Positions 1-12,149 of a DNA stretch of 64,000 bases are shown here, piece after piece (position 1 is the first letter of the stretch; each line of letters starts with the position of its first letter). Source of the stretch: Brasenia schreberi (taxonomy: Eukaryota > Streptophyta > Magnoliopsida > Nymphaeales > Cabombaceae); assembly GCA_036023115.1 (NCBI GenBank), contig JAYKKT010000087.1:9766501-9830500 (forward strand), read 5' to 3'. The notes beneath the pieces are model-generated. The model saw nothing but the letters and a program-made list of their open reading frames with translations. It did not search any database and was not told the DNA's origin. A program made the position numbers and the translations under genes.

Positions 1-279
1 CGTGACTTTGTTGCATTCCCTTCCTTAAGGGAGACACAACTCCAACAATATCTCCTTCCTTAAGAGAGATGTGATGGAATCGTGTATCACTTGAATGAAA
101 GTACTTACGATGGAAGCAACTAAGAGAAGACACTAATGAATCAATGCACTTATCATACAATAACTAAGGATTGTGATAGTAGTTTCAGTACACCGGATGA
201 TATATTTGTTAATTGGTTGACAAAAGAGGTAGATAATGAATTTGTTGATTAGGAGAGTGATGGGCTAGACTATTCTCTT

Positions 280-564
280 ATGTTTGCAATTGATGATATT
301 TTTAGTAGTCATACTAAACTTATTAACTATATAAGACTAGTTGGGAGTAAGTATAACATTGTTATGGTTATTAATCGTTTAAAGAGCAAAAGCGTAATGA
401 GGAAGGTATGGCTTACGTGTAAAAGAAGTGACAAGTATAGGCAAAATCATAGTATTGATATTGAAAGTATAAGGTGAACAGACACTACAAGGGTTGGTTA
501 CCACTTCTTATTAAGAGGAGAGGATGGAGTTGATGGATATTGGAAATTGTATATAGAGTATTAA
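280..564 (+). pseudogene. FAR1/MULE-type DNA-binding domain fragment
   Basis: Translation of this stretch reads like the N-terminal FAR1-type zinc-binding domain shared by FAR1-related proteins and Mutator-like transposases. A segment with RKVWLTCKRSDKYRQN is followed, in the same frame after one TGA at 475-477, by VGYHFLLRGEDGVDGYWKLY. The in-frame stop, the lack of a start in context and the absence of any downstream transposase or SWIM domain mark it as a decayed fragment. Family assignment is from recalled domain similarity; whether it came from a host FAR1-related gene or a MULE cannot be decided here. Confidence 0.55.
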
Positions 565-3500
565 ATAAATTTAGGCTGAAGTTTTAAAGTATTTATTTCT
601 CTGAGACCTTATATATAACATAACCTTTAAAGCTCGAGAGTAATCCCGACATATCATAACATCCCTCATTCTCACTATTTGTAATATTAATTTCATTATC
701 TAAGGTTGATGTATCTTCCTTATAATGTATAGGGTCGGCTTCCTTTTCTCCTTGTTGTTGTCTATGAGGTATTTTTAATATGTCATTTGTAGTGTTTCTT
801 AGATAAAATGGTGATATTATGATCTCTTACTCATCTCTATCAATAATATATACATACAAAAAATTTATTTATGAGGTTAATAAAGTCTCACTCAAAGTGA
901 GAGACGTGCATGAGATGCATCTCTGTTTTGTATGATGCCAAAAAAACTTAGAAAACTATATTCAAAAAATATTGAAAATGAATGAAAATTGATAAATAAC
1001 ACAAATTCAATAACATACCTCAAAAAATCAACAAATCCAACTTTGAATCGGCTCAAGAAATCGAAAATCTCTTCTTCCTCCCCTTTCAAATATCAGTTAT
1101 TCTCAAATCCACCGTTTTGACATATTTCAATCCATTTTTTTTATAGAAATAGTTATAGATCTCCTAATACGTGGGTAAAATGAAACAAGAAGCAAAAAAT
1201 GGTTGAAGAAATAGAAGAAAATGGGAGTTAGAAAGTCTCATCATGTACAAGGAGAGAGAGTTAAGTTTTCAACAAGAATGATACATTAGTAATTTTCAAA
1301 AATAATAAGGGGTATTTTAGAAAAGCAACAAAAATAGTGTGTGTAAAGTAAAAAGGGTGTGCATATCAATCCTATTTTACTATCTACAAACTCTTTTTTC
1401 ACTAAATATCGAAATTATCCTCCATATAAATAATGTTTTCTCTCACATTTAATCCTACTCTCTCCTCTCTCCTCTCTCATCCAATTGCAGCAAAAGTATA
1501 TTTGGTTGAATCTTTTTGCTTCGGCGATGGAGATTTCACTTAGCATTGTTATCTTCTTTGCAACTTAATACATATTTTTATGAATCTCATTGACAAAAAA
1601 GACACAACAAAGAAGAAAATAAAAATTAAAAAAAAAACAAAAATTGGAACTAAAACGAAATAATAAGAAGAGATGTGATTCAATATGGTTTTGGGTTTTA
1701 TTTTGGTTGTTTTAAGGATGCACGGCTCAAATAGCGAGCGTGATGCCTTTCAGCTACGACACTTTAAAGTTTGGATTATTAGATTGTTCGGGGAGAGGGT
1801 GGGCTCCAGATCAATATAGTAGCAAATATGTTTTGTATCTTTCTTCCTGAAGAAAATAAAAAGAAAAAGAAAGGTTCTTTTTTTTAAAAAAGATCTGGGC
1901 ATGACCTGTCTTATCTTTCAATGTTTGCTCTAATAAGTTATTCTTTTTTTGTTGCATGTGGTATTGCAGGAGAAATGGGATCATATCGAACACAAAAGTA
2001 AACTCTTAACTGAGAGAACAAGGGTTGGGGACAAGGTGCCGATTTTCATGTCCTGTTCCTCATTATTTTACATCGGAAGGCCAAAGCCAGGTATGCACAC
2101 CCCATGAATCGAAATCATGGCATTCAACACATGAGTCGAGGTCTCTGCCAAGTCTCCGAATTTTATGTCCTGTTCCTCATCACTCCACTAAATCAGTCCC
2201 AAGAAAATAGGGACTCTAGCCCTTCAAATAAGCAGTGTGGAGGGCTACATGGGTGCCCAAAACGTTCACTATATTGAGGAAGAAACAAGTAGTGTGTGTC
2301 CTCTGCGAACGGTCCCCAAATGCATTATGGGGTATGGGGCATTTTTGGCTGGCTTCTATACATCAACACCTTTCACTGGAACTGATAAATTGATATAAAA
2401 CCATAATACTATACAATCTTCAGTTTGATTCTCATGGTAGGTATGTGTGGGGCATCATTCTTAACATTCATTCAGCATACAGCCAACTTGTTATTGGCTT
2501 CTCAATGCTTCAAGGGTTACACAAATGTCTTACTCTAAATGTGGATTAAATAGTGTGCCACGCGTCGGTGCCGAGCATTGACAAACCTAGCCTTTGTAAT
2601 TAACTAGCTCTATAAACACAACATAGGCAGTTCAAGTTCATCTAGTTACTAACCCAAGCCTGAAACGCCCTCAAGCTTATATGAGTTCTGAGCTAAACAA
2701 GATGCACACCGATAGTTCTGAAACCTAACTAGAATCAGCCTCGAGCCGATACAGTCATGGTTTCAGGTTCTGAGCTAACCGGAACCGGACATGTCTAGTT
2801 ATAAGAGCATACAACCTGGACAAGCTGAAGTAAACCACAAGACAACCACTGGTTTGTATGTCTCCATTCATGTAAGTTTGTGTCTGAGCCAAACCCAGCC
2901 AAACTGTTAGCAGGTTGATGTTCTCGTTTTTCTAGTGAACCAAATCATGACATATCCGATCTCATACACATTTCCCTTTAATCCATCAATTTCACCCAAT
3001 TCCTTACCTCATAACCAATTTACCTCTGTGTGTGTGTGTCTGCGCGCATGTGTGATAGGGGGGCAGTGTACGCTCTCATCACTTACCGATTTTGGTTGGC
3101 CTTCTTTTGACCACAAGGTGGGTTGTGCTTTGTAACGGTAACAAATCTTGCTCATTGTTCAACAACAAAGAACCTGAAGAGACTGCGAAATAGATAAGGA
3201 GTTCAAACATATAGAAGAGAACAAGTAAGAAAAGGCACGCCTCTTCTGCAATTCCCCTTCAAGAGCAGCCATGTCTCACTCCCAAGCCACCCAACTTGAT
3301 GGCAACCTTCTGATTCGTCACCATTTTACTCCACTATCCTCCACATGTTTAGACATAAAGCTTGATTAGTAACGCAACATCAACCAACCAATCCATTATT
3401 TCTTTTGAAATAATCTCGCAAGCTTACCTCATCTACATGACGTCAGCATGTATAAGTTTTCCAGAAAAAATTTCTTGAAAAGCATGTAATAAATTTTTTT

Positions 3501-4319
3501 CCTAAAAAGCTTTATCATAAAAAGAAAAGGATTGACATGTATAGAGATTTGCGTCGCCCATAATAGTACGAACATTTAGAAAGAAAGTTAATGGAGTTTA
3601 GTGCCACAATGTAAGAAGAGATGAAGAACACTTCTATAAAAACATGCAACCATTATATATAGAGAGAGAAAGAGATTGGATTTGGACATTATTTATTCAT
3701 GTTCACTTATTTCTTTTCTTTTAGGTTATATGAGTATAATAGCAATGTCCTTCATATTATTTTTTCAATTATATTCGTACCACCCACAAATAATAAGTAG
3801 GTATTAGTATACATGAAAGTATATAATATATTAAGAAAAAGAAAAATAACATTTTACTTTTGAGGTGGATGCTTTGTTCTAATTAGAACCATACACCTCC
3901 TTTCATCTTTGCATCGATATGCACACACCGTGTAGTTGATATTATGACAAGAGATGAACGGTGGCAACCTAGAACTCATGTAGCCAACCCTATCAATGAG
4001 AGAGAAGTCTTGGTTATGTCTATGGTTTTGGTTTTGGTTTATGAGTTGTAGTTTGTGAACCGAGACCTATTTGCACTGGACAATTCCCAAATCATAATCA
4101 TAAGTCGATTATATTCAGTAATGGATTCTGATAAATTGCCTCTAAACTACATGGATTTTGATAGCGGTTCACTTAATAGCTCCACCATGCTATAGGATGC
4201 AATCAAGTAATGCACATAAAATCAGAAAGTGCCTTGCGATCATAATCTGCTGAGATATTCTTTTGCTACAATACAGGACTTTTGTGTGGGTCGAATTGTT
4301 TTCGTACGAGTCATACGAA
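565..4319. other. Gene-poor A+T-rich spacer
   Basis: No ORF here has protein-like composition or a recognisable domain; the longest are about 60 codons. Between about 2030 and 2190 the phrase TGTCCTGTTCCTCAT occurs twice, suggesting a small degenerate repeat. A short (TG)n lies near 3029-3040. No RNA gene or promoter could be supported. Confidence 0.5.
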
Positions 4320-4771
4320 TGATGGAACGAACTCCGGCTTCTCTTGATGAACAGCTCCGGTCTCTGTTCCTGAGTTTCTTTCAGTCTGATGTTGAGGTTG
4401 ATGCTTCTCTGCGTTTGCCGGCCACCTCCTTGATGTAGCGGATTTGTGCGAGGTTCAACGCAAGGTTCCCACACAGGGGTTTCCCAGGGATAGGTTTATA
4501 GATCGACTCTATTTTGTATCTCTGTGAGTATCTATATGTGTATGTTTTCGACCTGTAATGGCTACCTTTTATAGGTAGCTCGCTCCCCCTCATCCTCGAT
4601 GCTACACCTGTGGCTTCCCTCATCCGGAGCATTTAACGGGGACGTTACCAAAAATCCCGATAACGTTCTTCCGTTACGATCCTAACTCTATCCGTTCAAG
4701 TAACGGACTTGATGACCAGTCCAGCCGTTACTTGAGCCGAGAATGACCAGACTCAGATCTTATCTGTAACA
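4320..4771 (-). repeat. Copia 3' LTR
   Basis: Left-hand LTR of the Copia derivative. On the minus strand it begins TGTTACAGATAAG right after the purine tract and ends GTTCGTTCCATCA. A likely LTR TATA motif, CCTATAAAAGG, lies near 4570-4580 on the minus strand. It matches the right-hand LTR over its whole length with many substitutions and small indels. Confidence 0.82.
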
Positions 4772-5099
4772 TCTCCCACTTGGCCATTCAAGCCAAGTGT
4801 ATTGACATACTAGTTTTCCTCCCACTTTTTAGGGTTTTTCCTAGTTATGTCGTTTCCTGATTACTATTACAATTAGAACCTATTGTGTGGTTATTTTCCT
4901 ACACAATAATTTGTTCGTTGTATGGTTATTTACCTATACAACAATCAAACATACCTCAAACCCATGTTAGTAACATGTTTTGAGAAGAGATCCTCTGTTA
5001 TGCCTTTTGTTAAGGGGTCTGCCAACATATCTTCTATTGGCATGTATGAGATGATATTTCCTTTCTCATAACCATATCATGAATATAGTGGTATTTTAC

Positions 5100-6105
5100 C
5101 ATTATATGCTTGTTTTTTTAGCTATCCGCTCCACTCTTAATAAGAGTAATTGCTGCATTGTTATCACAATAGATAACTACTAGCTCGTCTGTTATTTCCA
5201 ACTTCAAATCTTGTATGAAGCGGCTTATTCAGACTACACTTGTTGCAGTCATACAGCAAGCTACATACTCAGCTTCATGTATATGCAATGGTACACAACC
5301 CTATTTCTTACATGCCCAAGAAACAGCACCACCTTTAAATAAGAATATTTGTCCTAAGGTTGATTTGTTGTCATCTTTGCTCCCAGCAAAGTCAGCAATT
5401 GAGTATCCTACCACTTTTAGTTTATCTGCTTGAAAACACAATTTCAAGTCCTTTGTTCCTTTTAGATATCTTAGAATCCTTTTCACAGCTATCCAGTGCT
5501 GCCAACTAGGATTACTTTGATATCTACTTAGAAGACTAACAGTAAAGCTGATATCAGGTCTTGTACACAACATAGCATACATGAAGCTTCAAACAGCTTG
5601 TGCATAAGTAACATTAGTCTTATCGTCTCCTTCACCGGGACAATCAACCTTACTTAACTTAACCCCTTTTGCAACAGGTGTATCTACAAACTTGCACTCA
5701 CCCATTTTAAACTTTTTGAGGATATAGTCAATATATCTCTCCTGACTCAGGCATAAGAGTCTAGATTCTCTATCTTGAGAGATCTTTATTTCCAGGATAT
5801 AGTATGCTTCCCCCATATCCTTCATTTCGAGCTTGGAATTCAACCATGACTTGGTTTTGACAATCATCTCATTGTCGTTTTCAGTCAACAATATGTCATC
5901 TACATACAATGACAAGATGACAAAGTGGCTCTCACTGTTCCAAACATGTACACAATGATAAAGCTTGTTAGCCACAAACCCAAGTTCTAAAATGACATTT
6001 TAAAAAGTCAAATGCCATTGGCGAGGTGACTGTTTCAGGCCATATAGGGATTTTTTCAACCTATATACTTTATCTTCCTGGCCTTCAACAACCGAATCTA
6101 TCATT
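5100..6105 (-). pseudogene. Copia reverse transcriptase/RNase H fragment
   Basis: Minus-strand translation gives the Copia RT core: LKKSLYGLKQSPRQW near 6040, then LSLYVDDILL with the catalytic DD pair intact near 5900, then the thumb and linker with SQERYIDYILKKFKM, then YAMLCTRPDIS and an RNase H segment ending GGAVSWACKK. In-frame stops interrupt it: one after QWHLTF (about 6000), one after TYAQAV (about 5588) and one after WACKK (about 5299), each replacing a residue conserved in Copia. It is therefore non-functional. The reading frame resumes after each stop, so decay has been mainly by point mutation in this part. Confidence 0.85.
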
Positions 6106-6449
6106 TTTCAAAAAGTATAGGGGTAAATCTATCTTTTAACTAGATGATAGAACTGAAATTATCCAAACCAAAAAGGGTAAAACTGTAAAGTAACAGCTTG
6201 GTATTTGATAATTTTCACAAACAGCTAAAGAGTAAAACAAACTTTTTGCTCAGTAAGGGCAAAATAGTCTTTTCACACAAAAATATCTGGACAAAACAGT
6301 AATTTTGATGAATGGCAACAGTGTAATACCTTAAACCGACTGGGGTAAAACAAACTTTTTAGTCTGTTCCTCGAGGTGGTTTTCTTGAAACCGTGATTTT
6401 CAATTTTTTTTTCTCATTGATACAAAATACACGGGATTTACAACATTCA

Positions 6450-6860
6450 AAAAAAAAGGAGCAGGAGGAGAGAGGAAGGAAGAACAGAGGGAGGCGGTCC
6501 GACGGCGCCGTTCCTGGTTGCCTTATTTGGGCCTATCGCCTGTCTTCTTGTCTGGCGTTCCTGGCTGCCTCTTGCTTAGTATTCCTGGCTGCCTTCCGAC
6601 TGTCTTTCGGCTTGTCGGCTGCCTCTTACCTGGCTTTCTTGGCTCCCTTTTTTCGACCTGTTTTTTTTTTTGCCTCAGACGAGGCCTATCGGCTTGTCTG
6701 GGTTTTTGTCGGCCGTCGCCTACCTCAGACTTGGCCTGTCAGCTCGCCTTTGCTCTCTACTCTTTGTTATTATTGCAACTTGTCTCGCCATTCCTTCTTT
6801 TCCTTTTTCCTGTCCTTTTTTTTCTTCTACACTTATTTCTCTTTTTTTTTTACAGGATTT
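6450..6860. repeat. C+T-rich imperfect repeat block in the Copia internal region
   Basis: A pyrimidine-rich block on the plus strand repeats variants of TTCCTGGCTGCCT and GCCTGTC. It lies between the PBS and the RT fragment, where a Copia leader and gag would be expected. Plus-strand open frames through it are low-complexity Leu/Phe/Ser-rich strings and look like shadows of composition, not genes. Confidence 0.5.
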
Positions 6861-6864
6861 TTAG

Positions 6865-6876
6865 GCTCTGATACCA
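6865..6876 (-). other. Copia primer-binding site
   Basis: On the minus strand this reads TGGTATCAGAGC, the standard complement of the 3' end of plant initiator Met-tRNA used by many Copia elements. It lies 1 nt inside the 5' LTR end at 6878, which fixes the element's orientation. Confidence 0.9.
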
Positions 6877-6877
6877 G

Positions 6878-7337
6878 TGATGGAACGAACTCCGGCTTCT
6901 GTCGACGAACAGCTCCGGTCTCTGTTCTTGAGTTTCCTTCAATCAGATGTTGAGGTTGATACTTCTCTGCATTTGCTGGCCACCTCCTTGATGCAGCAGA
7001 TTTGTGTAGATTTGTGCGAGGTTTAGTACGAGGTTCTCACACAGGGGTTTCCCAAGGATAGGTTTACAGGTCGACTCTGTTTTGTATCTCTGTGAGTATG
7101 TTTTTGACCTATAATGGCTGCTTTTTATAGGCAGTCCGCTCTCCCTTATCCCGGATGCTCCACCTATGGCTTCCCTCGTTCGGAGCATTTAACGGGAATG
7201 TTACCAGAAATCCCAGTAACATTCTTCCGTTACAATCCTAGCTCTATTTGTAACAGACTGAATGGTCAATCCAGTCGTTACCAGTCCAACCCTTACCTAG
7301 CCGAGAATGGCCATACTAATATGCTTATAATTAAGCA
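6878..7337 (-). repeat. Copia 5' LTR
   Basis: Right-hand LTR, matching 4320-4771. The inner end (CATCA) is sharply defined by the adjacent PBS. The outer end near 7337 is less certain because the terminal 20 bp has diverged from the other LTR. This LTR ends only about 135 bp upstream of the TATA box of the ERF gene. Confidence 0.8.
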
Positions 7338-7473
7338 ATTTAATACGTTTATAAAGGCCTATCAAACCTTCATCCTAGTTCCCTAGCGAAGGACAAAAAT
7401 AGTTAGCTCACCTGTCACCAAACTTTTTAATAGAAAATTCTGGGCTCTCAGGTGCTTTTGAACCTTCTAAAGC

Positions 7474-7483
7474 TATATATAAA
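7474..7483 (+). promoter_or_regulatory. TATA box of the ERF gene
   Basis: TATATATAAA, 56 bp before the first upstream ATG and 69 bp before the first in-frame ATG of the ERF gene. Transcription would be expected to start near 7505. Confidence 0.6.
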
Positions 7484-7529
7484 GCATCCATGGTGATCAA
7501 AATCGTATCGTAGACTTCCATTGGTGACC

Positions 7530-7559
7530 ATGCTCAACATGCATGAGGATCTTGCATGA
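7530..7559 (+). other. Upstream ORF overlapping the ERF start
   Basis: ATG at 7530 opens nine codons (MLNMHEDLA) ending in TGA at 7557-7559. It overlaps the first in-frame ATG of the ERF gene (7543) in another frame. The next in-frame ERF ATG, at 7588, lies 28 nt beyond its stop. Function is inferred from position only. Confidence 0.4.
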
Positions 7560-8043
7560 GCTTCATCATCGTCAGGGGGAAGAGGAGATGGAAGGTGACC
7601 ATATACAACAGGAGGAGGTTCGGGAAGTTAAGTACAGAGGTGTGAGGAAGAGGCCGTGGGGAAAATACGCGGCCGAGATTCGAGACCCGAACCGCCGGGG
7701 AACACGGGTGTGGCTGGGCACCTTCAACACTGCAGAGGAGGCAGCTCGTGCCTATGACAGGGCTGCATTCCGGATGAGAGGATCCATGGCCATCCTCAAC
7801 TTCCCCAGCGAATACCAACAGCCACCTGCAGGATTCCATGCTCAGTTGATACCATCATCCACATCAACATCATACTCGATACCGTCATTGACATCATCAT
7901 CGTCTTCTTCTTCTTTGATGTCTTGCTATGGCAGTAGTGAACACTATGGAAAAGCACTCTTTGAATTCGAGTGTCTTGATGATAAGTTATTGGAAGAGAT
8001 GCTGCAGCTTCACTCAAACGAAGTTGGTAAGGGCAGAAACTAG
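7543..8043 (+). CDS. ERF transcription factor, group IX, ERF98/TDR1-like
   Basis: A nuclear DNA-binding activator of the AP2/ERF family, expected to bind GCC-box promoters. Residues ~31-89 form one AP2/ERF domain with [24 protein letters not shown], and [10 protein letters not shown]. The Ala and Asp in the AAEIRD stretch are of ERF rather than DREB type. A serine-rich linker follows, then an acidic C-terminal motif, [15 protein letters not shown], which matches the EDLL activation motif described for Arabidopsis ERF98 relatives. At 166 aa and intronless it has the size of the small group IX members (ERF95-98). The start is ambiguous: the ATG at 7543 has a weak context, while Met16 at 7588 (GAGATGG) is stronger, yields a protein beginning MEGDHIQQ, and lies after an upstream ORF. 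I favour 7588 as the functional start but give the longest ORF. These factors usually act in ethylene/jasmonate, defence or stress responses; the exact role is not visible here. Confidence 0.93.
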   Translation: MRILHELHHRQGEEEMEGDHIQQEEVREVKYRGVRKRPWGKYAAEIRDPNRRGTRVWLGTFNTAEEAARAYDRAAFRMRGSMAILNFPSEYQQPPAGFHAQLIPSSTSTSYSIPSLTSSSSSSSLMSCYGSSEHYGKALFEFECLDDKLLEEMLQLHSNEVGKGRN

Positions 8044-11000
8044 CATTCAGCCGCTCGTACGTGATGTATTACTAGTTATTAATTCTAGAGACTCTTCTCG
8101 ATCGCCTCCTTCTCATCTCTCGGAAAGGAAAGATCAGCAAAAAGGATATGCTGATATTAGAAGATTTACGAGTTGGTTCAGTTTTCCCTTTCTTCCTCAA
8201 CTTCGAAAAGCTACAAAGCTCGGTACTTTAAAGTGAGTTTAACAACTGAAGTAGATTCCTTCATGCCAAGCAGAGTATTCGGGCATCAAAATGGATATCT
8301 GCCTGCTCCAGTTAATGAAGTATTTATGACGGATGACTCTTTACTCGTCCCTTGCTTAGCAGTGAGCAACAACCACTGTCAAAAAAAAGTGGAGAAGTAC
8401 CCATTTAAGGTTTATGTGTCTATCACCTTCCTGGTAATAATCTACCGTCATAAGCAAAGGCGGTTTTAGGATGATCAGCAAGACCTGATAATTTATCGAG
8501 TAAGTGGAAGAACATGTCTCCTGCCTCCTCTCCAGAATCCTGTTATGCTATAATATCACATCTTCTTTGAAACAATTTGTGCTGGTATGATGATGCACTT
8601 CGATGACCTTTTTTATTACTTCTATAGTTGCGATCTTTTTTCTCAATTTTGTTGTCCCATTTTAGCCAATTTCAATTTACCCATGCTATTCTAGAGTTCA
8701 ATCAGTTGACGGTGATGCCTTTGTCTTGCAACTGTGAACTGATGCAGTGGGCTCATCGTTCTTATCACAGTCGAATCATCCATGCATCACTCGGATCGGT
8801 ATTGTCGACTTAGTGGACCCCGCAGAGGAAATAATAACTCCAGCATGAAGTCGGTGCTGATTCTGGAGCATTTGTTCCTATTTTTGTACTAATATAAGCA
8901 CCTATTCATGTCCTTGTTTGGATCCCCTATGGCTTGGTTAGGCCACATACCGATCTGCGAAAATCCTGAGAAGCTGCTCTGTATGTACTATTTAAAAGGA
9001 CATGGATGCATTGAATTTTAATCGGATCTGAAAATTAACCATCTTACAAATTTTTCCAACGTATTAAAATAGGAGATTTACAATGGAAGTAAAAACGTAT
9101 TAAGTAGTTGATTTCTCAAGTTTTAAGCATTCCTAGCACATCAACGAGAAAGAAGTTTTTCTTCTATGCATCACATGCTTCAGAGTGGAAATGTCAATCA
9201 ATTCAAGTACTTAAATATGCAGTATGTAAAAGGCACGTCCAAGTACTTAATCTGTGAGAAATGATGAACACAAACAATATAAGCATTTTTCAATTCTGGA
9301 AACAACAGAGTTTTGAGACCTAGCAAGGAAGGTTCTAGATATGCAAGTTAGAATCCTCTGTTTAGTGGAAAGGTTGGTGTTCTTCCTTCTGTTCTTGATT
9401 AACTTATACCTGGCGACCTTAATGACGATAAACTTCACTGACTCACTCGTGATGAGAGGGTACAGGATTGCTATAAGGAAACATGTCATTGGTAACTACT
9501 GTCTAGAAGGATTTCAAGATTTTACTTTTGAAGTGATGGCAAGCTGAAGCTGAAAGTTCATCTTTTAGGTGCAGCAACGAAATTATTTGGACCTTAGATT
9601 CTTAGACAATGTCTGATTCGGAACTCTGTGAGCCAAATTTCAGAGGTGCGCCTCCCTCCCCCCTCCCCTCACTCTCGCATGTGCGCGTCCAAGAAATCTA
9701 TTAGAGCTAGATCACTACACTAGCATGAAGATATACAATTCCAGAATTAATGGTTTTATCGATGATCATGCGCCTTTCCTCAGGCGATAGATAACTACAT
9801 GTGCCCCGCTCGTGGTACAGAAAGTAGTTACTAAGACATTGGGACGTGCAAAATGCACAAGAAATTTGACTGGGAATTGTCACTGCATCTTTCACCTTGC
9901 TATTGGTTCTAAAGCTTGAGATCAGCCTCCATGCATGCGGAACTCTATGAAATTCCCATCTGAGCAAGCCAGTGATATTCAGTGAGAATTACTATAATAT
10001 TGACTGAGCATGAGCGTGAGCATGCTCACTAGCTCAACAATCATCACATGTTTAGAGCACGATCCTTGGCCTATCTTTCAGGATCGCCAAGCTGTATGCA
10101 ATCAACACAATTGGTCAATTCATAGATAATTAGCAGGTATATATTCTCCTTGATTAATTCAATTTTTCTGGGTAGTGAATAGATAAACTTTAGGCCTATA
10201 ATTAATAGTGGACAATTGAAAGTTGTTCCCATAACTATCGATTGTCCACTCTGAAGTTTATGCCCCGTAATGAAAGAGCTACCAAAGGAGTAAGAAAGAG
10301 ATGTTAGGCATTGCACTGGATTTGAAGTAGCAGACTCTAAGCATCTCATTTACAGAAAACAACTCACTATCAGAACAAAGTATCACACTAAAAAAGAGAG
10401 TACTATGTCATGATTTTCATTCTTTGGGAATATAAGATAAAATCATAAGAGTATTTGATTCATATCGGAACAATTAATTACACTGTCGGTGAGAGAATTC
10501 ACAAAAGAGAAAACAAACAAGGGGAACATCAGAGAGAAAATAGGCCAAGATACATTCCAGTCAATAAATAAGCTGCCAAGAGTTCTGTACTCTGTTAGAT
10601 ACCAACTCTGGAAGCTACAGTTCATTTTAATCTGACCTTGGTCATGGACATGCACAGGTGAAATTTACTTTGTTAAATTCATATGAGCTCACAAAGTACA
10701 ACGTATACAAAACCCATTTAATACTCACGAAAACTCAGACTGTTCGACCATTTGAAATAATATCCAATAGATTCCAGCTGTCCTAAGCACCGGAACTTTC
10801 CCCCAGTAATCGGAAAATTTCCAATTTCCATCACTGTACGTTGATAGCATTAGCCACCAACAATGAGCTAGCTTGAGTCCATTTTCTATTCTTTTTAATT
10901 TAACTTGTCTTTTCTGCTTCGCTAAACTATTGCATATTATCCACCTCACGACATTCAATGCAGAAAAGCTGAAAACAAGTCAGATTCTCCAAACAATCGC

Positions 11001-12083
11001 CTAGCACTTTCTTGCCTTTTACTGCATATACGGGACTTCATACTTGCTTGCAACAGTAATGCGTCACTAATGCATTATTTTCTCAAGAAGAACTCGATTT
11101 ATGAACATTATATATCACAAGCCAAGCAAATAAGTTGGCTTAAGGATATTATCTGCTGCTAACACCATGTAGCGAAAAATATACCATTATTCTCTTCATC
11201 ATGGTTCGTCTTCCAACTCCTTAACTGAGCAGATAATAAATACGGAGACCATTACCTGAACCCATCACAGCATTTCCCACTGTTCTTTGTAATATATACA
11301 TATCGATCTTGCTGTTGAATCCAATGTTAGAAAACATACACAGGGTTCAAGTTTCTCAAATGCATGAAACATTCTATAGGGCTAACTTACTCTAGTTTAA
11401 CATCGGACTATCATGGAACTCATCCAGTGCGTATGTGTATGTGTTTTGACTGTCATGATTACCAATTTCCTAGTACAAACAACTCAATGTCACCATCTTT
11501 AATATTTTCTTTTTCAAATTAAACCTTATGGATACAGAGAGTTATCTAATGAGACATGTTTTAGATACAGAACTATGTTTGCATAACAGTTCTTCTGGGA
11601 GTTCCATAATTGAAAATGTCTGACGCTCTGGTGTGAATTAACTTTCTCTCTCACATATGCAGGAAGCAAGATGGAAGTTGTAGGAAGTAATATGTTTCTG
11701 CACTAATTCGAGGATTTCGTACTATGTGAAAAATATTGGGTTGCCAATACTGTTCTAAAAGCATGGTATCACTCCATGTAATATCAGAATGTTGATGGAG
11801 AGATTGATACAACTAATATCTCATTTTTCTACATAATTAAGATAGCACTGTGCCTTTCTAATCGTGCAATTTATTTGCTTCTAAGAGGCTTTGATAGCTA
11901 AAACAAGTGAATTACTGACTCGATTGATGCATCAAACTTATTCATGAACAATCATAAAGGCCTAAGCAGTCAACAATCATTGGTTGGTGAATCCATCACT
12001 TGAAATTCCCAAAGTGAGTTGATATCCTCATCATTCACAAGGCTAGAAATCGAGCTCTTAGCACCAATGCTATGTGAAAGTAG

Positions 12084-12149
<66 letters not shown>

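Larger units (their letters stand above)
4320..7337 (-). mobile_element. Copia LTR retrotransposon, internally deleted, both LTRs present
   Basis: Two related ~455-bp direct repeats (4320-4771 and 6878-7337) flank about 2.1 kb. On the minus strand the element runs from the right-hand 5' LTR, through a primer-binding site complementary to initiator Met-tRNA abutting that LTR, a reverse transcriptase/RNase H fragment, and a purine tract (AAGTGGGAGA) just before the left-hand 3' LTR, which starts TGTTAC. LTR inner ends are CATCA. The internal part is far shorter than a full Copia; gag, protease and integrase were not found, so this is a deletion derivative. The candidate 5-bp flanks (ACGAA left, ATTTA right) do not match. 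The LTRs are clearly diverged, indicating an old insertion. Confidence 0.85.

Noticed and set aside
6393..6953. 186-codon plus-strand ORF rich in Leu, Phe, Ser and Arg
   Set aside because: Low-complexity product of a C+T-rich block inside the Copia element, opposite to its coding strand and running into the LTR.
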